Below, piece after piece: positions 62,655 to 64,000 of a stretch of DNA of 64,000 nt. The notes beneath the pieces were generated by a model, which saw only the letters and a list, made by a program, of their open reading frames with translations, had not been told where the DNA came from and did not search any database. Position 1 is the first letter of the stretch. Each line of letters opens with the position of its first letter. This DNA comes from Dethiobacter sp. (GTDB taxonomy: Bacteria; Bacillota; Dethiobacteria; Dethiobacterales; Dethiobacteraceae): contig DYEY01000056.1 in NCBI GenBank assembly GCA_020725465.1, forward strand, positions 24,349 through 88,348. The letters are read 5' to 3'. The position numbers and the translations under genes are program-made.

Positions 62655-63452
62655 ATGATACTGGTTGGGGAAAAAATCAATACAAGCCTTAAAGGAATAA
62701 CGGAAGCGGTCAGGAGCAGGGACAGGGAATTTATCGCCAGGAAAGCGGTGGAACAGGCCGAAAACGGCGCGCATTATATTGATGTAAACTGCGGTACGCT
62801 CATTGACGAGGAAGTGGAAGCCCTGCCCTGGCTGGTGCAGGTGGTACAGGAAGCGGTGGATAAGCCCTGCTGCATTGACAGCCCAAACCCCCTGGCACTG
62901 TCTGCGGCCCTCAGGGTGCATAAGGGTAAGCCGATGATTAACTCCATAACGGCGGAAAAAGAGCGGTATGACAGCATAATAAAACTGGTGCAGGAATATA
63001 ACGCCGCCATCGTGGCCTTGGTGATGGATGACGAGCACGGCATGCCCAAGGACGCTCCCACCAGGATTAAAGTTGGTGTAAGGCTGATAGCAGACCTGGT
63101 GCAGGCCGGAGTGGCTCTGGATGATATCTACATCGATCCGCTGATTCAGCCTATCAGCACCGACAGCAACATGGCGCTGGTGGCTGTTGATACCATCCGG
63201 GGCATCAGGGAAGTTTATCCCGGTGTCCATTTCATGTGCGGCCTGAGCAACGTTTCATTCGGTCTTCCCAGGCGGGGGCTCCTTAATCGCACTTTCCTGG
63301 TGATGTGCATGCTGGCCGGACTGGACGGTGCTATTCTTGATCCGGGCAACCGGGAAATGATGAGCATGATTTACGCTGCCGAGGCCCTGCTTAACAGGGA
63401 CGCTTACCTGAAAAACTACCTGAAAGCGTATCGCTCCGGCCTCCTGGACTGA
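62655..63452 (+). CDS. methylcorrinoid:tetrahydrofolate methyltransferase
   Basis: 265 residues from ATG 62655 with GGGAGG upstream. Pterin-binding TIM barrel of the AcsE/MtgA kind: GEKINTSLKG, DVNCGT, DSPNPLALSAAL, PMINSITAE and GLSNVSFGLP are family landmarks. Completes the route methyl-amine to corrinoid to tetrahydrofolate. Last gene of the operon. Confidence 0.92.
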   Translation: MILVGEKINTSLKGITEAVRSRDREFIARKAVEQAENGAHYIDVNCGTLIDEEVEALPWLVQVVQEAVDKPCCIDSPNPLALSAALRVHKGKPMINSITAEKERYDSIIKLVQEYNAAIVALVMDDEHGMPKDAPTRIKVGVRLIADLVQAGVALDDIYIDPLIQPISTDSNMALVAVDTIRGIREVYPGVHFMCGLSNVSFGLPRRGLLNRTFLVMCMLAGLDGAILDPGNREMMSMIYAAEALLNRDAYLKNYLKAYRSGLLD

Positions 63453-63494
63453 ATGAATGTTGAAAACACGGAAAGCCTGTCGCGGCTGGCTTCA

Positions 63495-63531
63495 AAAACG
63501 GGTGCACCCGGTAAGTGGGCGCGCCCGTTTT
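63495..63531. terminator. bidirectional terminator, operon end
   Basis: AAAACGGGTGC pairs with GCGCCCGTTTT (11 bp with one T-G pair) around a 15-base loop. The stem carries its own T run in either direction, so it can end both the operon and the leftward DUF1657 transcript. Confidence 0.75.
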
Positions 63532-63536
63532 CTGAT

Positions 63537-63764
63537 TTATGACTGCTGCTGTTGCTGCTCCTGCCTGGCATTCAGGAGGTTGTTGCTGTCCACGTAGTTA
63601 AGGCGGCTGCCAAGCAGGCGGATATGGTTGTCCATATCCCTGGCCATTTGTTCAAACATGGCTTTGGCCATCTTGTCTTCGGTGGATTCGGCGAAAACGG
63701 CGTAGGTCCCCCTGGCGCTTTCGGCTGCGGCCAGCGCTTTCTTTAAATCCGAATGTACCGTCAG
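63537..63764 (-). CDS. DUF1657 protein
   Basis: 75 residues. TVHSDLKKALAAAESARGTYAVFAEST matches the DUF1657 family of spore-formers, often near spoVA-type genes, and the end is glutamine-rich. The likely start is CTG at 63764 (eight bases after AGGAGG); the upstream GTG at 63773 touches the ribosome site. Convergent with the methyltransferase gene. Confidence 0.7.
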   Translation of the reverse strand: MTVHSDLKKALAAAESARGTYAVFAESTEDKMAKAMFEQMARDMDNHIRLLGSRLNYVDSNNLLNARQEQQQQQS

Positions 63765-63773
63765 GTGAATCAC

Positions 63774-64000
63774 CTCCTGTCAGCTTTTGAATCATGTATA
63801 TTATTTCCCGCAGTATAGGCGTTACTACAGGTATTTACTGGTGAAAACGCGTAATAAAAAGCGTCCTTTGATTCGTAATTTGGAATTGAACAGGGGATAG
63901 AGTTCAACCTATACTTTGGCAAGGATGGGGTTCAAGCGATTCTTCACTTCGGAACTACATGCTGCATACAGCTGAACAAACTCGAGGAAGCCAAAGACAC
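63774..64000. other. unassigned right end
   Basis: 227 bp. A frame open to the right edge from about 63876 could encode EFNLYFGKDGVQAIL, but no start codon or ribosome site supports it. No terminator, repeat or RNA was recognised. It may be the upstream region of a gene beyond the window, and contains the DUF1657 leader. Confidence 0.25.

Noticed and set aside
63876..64000. partial gene at the right edge
   Set aside because: No start or ribosome site, and the short frame is not recognised.

Overview
The window looks like chromosome from a spore-forming, anaerobic Gram-positive bacterium of the Desulfotomaculum/Pelotomaculum type. Supporting signs are strong AGGAGG ribosome sites, frequent GTG/TTG starts, a DUF1657 (sporulation-associated) protein, corrinoid/tetrahydrofolate methyl-transfer genes, a 4-hydroxybutyryl-CoA dehydratase-like protein and phage proteins of clostridial type. 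The lineage is an inference from gene content; no rRNA or tRNA gene is visible.

Region 1 (1-2374) and its continuation (42612-49567) are host. A decayed asparagine synthetase gene is followed by the 5' two thirds of comM (yifB, Mg-chelatase-like AAA ATPase), cut after codons for SMNP. The missing part, starting CPCG, resumes at 42612. After it come a DUF1847 protein, a Nudix hydrolase, an EamA exporter, a sulfite-oxidase-fold protein lacking the usual Cys, an AbfD-like protein with all four Fe-S ligands, a small membrane protein and a sigma-54 activator.

Region 2 (2375-42613, about 40.2 kb) is a complete-looking siphovirus-type prophage inserted in comM by a large serine recombinase. Restoring the comM reading frame fixes the crossover dinucleotide as TG. 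The left arm is a leftward lysogeny operon: CI-like repressor, NotI-like endonuclease, D12-class adenine methyltransferase, ImmA-like protein, integrase. It faces a rightward early operon across a switch with two near-consensus promoters and repeated 15-bp operators. Early genes include DUF932, a YqaJ nuclease with a possible annealing protein, a structured RNA candidate, a replication initiator containing 12-bp iterons, a DnaC-like loader, RusA and an ArpU/RinA-like regulator. Two tandem D12 methylases, a ParB-like protein, terminase, portal, capsid (protease with an internally started scaffold), tail (with a probable +1 frameshift), tape measure, fibre/GH18 proteins and a lysis cassette follow. 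A leftward pair (lipoprotein and secreted GH18 protein) sits inside the late region as cargo. When the prophage is excised, the integrase frame reads without a stop into the double-HTH gene at the other end.

Region 3 (49568-63452) is one long rightward operon. A -24/-12 promoter precedes it, and a divergent PAS-AAA-Fis activator plus three 14-bp A/T palindromes lie upstream. It encodes an opine-dehydrogenase-like enzyme, two non-pyrrolysine MttB-family methyltransferases, a PanB-like enzyme, a five-part branched-chain-amino-acid-type ABC importer, a proline-racemase-family enzyme, an ornithine-cyclodeaminase-family enzyme, a corrinoid protein and a methyl-tetrahydrofolate methyltransferase. 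Together these suggest uptake and demethylation of a quaternary or N-methylated amino acid, possibly a proline betaine, with the methyl groups passing through corrinoid to tetrahydrofolate. The exact substrate is not determined by the sequence. A leftward DUF1657 gene and about 220 bp with no recognised feature close the window.
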